Positions 5,904-7,230 of a stretch of 7,230 nt of DNA are shown here, in pieces. A model generated the notes under the pieces. That model searched no databases. It was not told where the DNA came from and saw only the letters and a list, made by a program, of their open reading frames with translations. The DNA lies in NCBI GenBank assembly GCA_013824045.1, contig PNND01000293.1, positions 1-7,230 of the forward strand, given 5' to 3'. This DNA is from Rhodobacter sp. (lineage in GTDB: Bacteria; Pseudomonadota; Alphaproteobacteria; Rhodobacterales; Rhodobacteraceae). Each line of letters starts with the position of its first letter. Within the stretch, counting starts at the first letter, position 1. The translations under genes were made by a program, and so were the position numbers.

Positions 5904-7230
5904 ATGCGCCCCTTCCTCTCCCACCCCTTCGATGATGACAAGTTGAAGGAGGAATGCGGTGTTTTCGGCGTGATCGGCGTGGCCGACGCGGCCAATTTCG
6001 TGGCCCTCGGCCTGCACGCCCTGCAACATCGCGGGCAAGAGGCAGGCGGCATCGTCGCCTATGACCCCGAACACGGCTTCAACTCGGCCCGCCGCTTCGG
6101 CTATGTGCGCGACAATTTCACCAAGGCCGACGTGATGGACACGCTGCCGGGCGAGCTTGCCATTGGCCATGTCCGCTATTCCACTGCAGGGTCCAAGGGC
6201 GCGACCGCGATCCGCGACGTGCAGCCCTTCTTTGGTGAATTTTCCATGGGTGGTGCCGCCATCGCCCATAACGGCAACCTGACCAATGCCTCGGCCCTGC
6301 GCCGCGAGTTGATCGAGCGCGGCTCGATCTTCCAGTCCTCCTCGGATTCGGAATGCATCATCCATCTGATGGCCCGCTCGATCCAGAAGACCATCCCCGA
6401 ACGCATCAAGGATGCATTGCGCCGCGTCGAAGGCGCCTTCTCCGTGGTCGCTATGACGCGCACCAAACTTATCGGCGTGCGCGATCCCTTGGGCGTCCGC
6501 CCGCTCGTCCTTGGCCGGATCGCTGATCACGGCTGGGCGCTGTCCTCGGAAACCTGCGCGCTGGATATCATCGGTGCCGATTTCATCCGCGAAATCGACC
6601 CCGGCGAAATGGTGGTGATCGAGAATGACAAGGTGGAAAGCTTCCGCCCCTTCTCGCCCGCCAAATCGCGCTTCTGCATTTTTGAGCGCGTCTATTTCTC
6701 GCGCCCCGACAGCATCCTCGGCGGCCATTCCGTCTACGAAACCCGCCGCCAGATCGGCGTGGAACTGGCCCGCGAAGCGCCGGTCGAGGCTGATCTCGTC
6801 TGCCCGGTCCCCGACTCGGGCACCCCGGCCGCCATCGGCTATGCCGCAGAATCCGGCATCCCCTTCGGCCTTGGCATCACCCGCAACCAGTATATGGGCC
6901 GCACCTTCATCGAACCCACCGAACAGATCCGCAACATGGGCGTGCGGCTGAAGCTGAACGTCAACCGCGCCCTGATCAAGGGCAAGCGGGTGATCCTAGT
7001 AGACGACTCGGTGGTCCGCGGCACCACCTCGCGCAAGATCAAAGACATGATCCTCGATGCCGGTGCCGCCGAGGTCCACTTCCGCATCGCCTCGCCCCCC
7101 ACCGCATGGCCCTGCTTCTATGGCGTCGACACGCCCGAACGCTCCAAACTCCTCGCTGCCACCATGTCCGAGGATGAGATGCGCGACTGGATCGGGGTCG
7201 ATAGCCTCAAATTCGTCTCGCTCGACGGCC
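5904..7230 (+). CDS. purF: amidophosphoribosyltransferase PurF (3' end outside window)
   Basis: PurF makes 5-phosphoribosylamine from PRPP and glutamine, the first committed step of purine synthesis. The frame stays open to the right edge, giving 442 residues of a protein expected to be about 480-500. The N-terminal glutaminase domain has catalytic Cys18 in EECGVFG, HRGQEAGG, Arg91 in GHVRYST, Asn123-Gly124 in AHNGN and Asp148 in SSSDSE. The 17 residues before Cys18 would have to be removed as a propeptide to expose the nucleophile. The phosphoribosyltransferase domain has the PRPP loop VILVDDSVVRGTT (363-375). Cys258 (FCIFERVYF) and Cys404 (PCFYG) match two of the four Fe-S ligands of Bacillus subtilis PurF, with the same 146-residue spacing. 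The other two would fall just past the window edge. This indicates the propeptide-processed, iron-sulfur type rather than the E. coli type. All catalytic residues in view are intact. Confidence 0.98.
   Translation, partial: MRPFLSHPFDDDKLKEECGVFGVIGVADAANFVALGLHALQHRGQEAGGIVAYDPEHGFNSARRFGYVRDNFTKADVMDTLPGELAIGHVRYSTAGSKGATAIRDVQPFFGEFSMGGAAIAHNGNLTNASALRRELIERGSIFQSSSDSECIIHLMARSIQKTIPERIKDALRRVEGAFSVVAMTRTKLIGVRDPLGVRPLVLGRIADHGWALSSETCALDIIGADFIREIDPGEMVVIENDKVESFRPFSPAKSRFCIFERVYFSRPDSILGGHSVYETRRQIGVELAREAPVEADLVCPVPDSGTPAAIGYAAESGIPFGLGITRNQYMGRTFIEPTEQIRNMGVRLKLNVNRALIKGKRVILVDDSVVRGTTSRKIKDMILDAGAAEVHFRIASPPTAWPCFYGVDTPERSKLLAATMSEDEMRDWIGVDSLKFVSLDG

Noticed and set aside
5868..6728. 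Minus-strand open frame of 286 codons opposite purF
   Set aside because: The + strand reads as PurF with all catalytic residues, so the opposite frame is a coding shadow.

Overview
The window looks like a piece of an alphaproteobacterial chromosome, most likely from the Rhodobacteraceae. The evidence is high GC, heavy C/G use at third codon positions, densely packed genes and the protein sequences themselves. No search was run, so the family assignment is inference. All supported genes lie on the + strand, and the longer minus-strand ORFs are shadows of them. I see no tRNA, rRNA, CRISPR array, insertion sequence or attachment site.

Layout. Positions 1-497 hold the C-terminal part of an alanine racemase (alr). 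Three genes follow with one- or four-base overlaps: an MlaE-type lipid ABC permease (494-1279), its MlaF-type ATPase (1276-2022) and a tryptophan-rich four-helix membrane protein of unknown function (2022-2396). A 131-base spacer of about 50% GC (2397-2527) carries a hairpin and a short palindrome and is the likely start of a second transcription unit. That unit contains a two-helix membrane/coiled-coil protein (2528-3304), a short PqiA-like membrane protein (3341-3769), the DNA repair ATPase radA (3801-5159) and cvpA (5191-5784). A 119-base spacer with a plausible promoter and a good Shine-Dalgarno site precedes purF (5904 to the right edge, incomplete).

How the genes work together. Alr supplies D-alanine for peptidoglycan. 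MlaE/MlaF form the membrane core of a phospholipid transporter of the Gram-negative envelope, and the PqiA-like protein belongs to another family tied to MCE-type lipid transport. The left half is therefore largely about the cell envelope. RadA acts in recombinational repair. CvpA and PurF are adjacent in many bacteria, and PurF starts purine synthesis. Most of the window is conserved housekeeping. The least understood parts are the two uncharacterised membrane proteins at 2022-2396 and 2528-3304, and the absence of an MCE (MlaD/PqiB) partner beside two MCE-associated membrane families. I found no convincing sign of a wholly new system.
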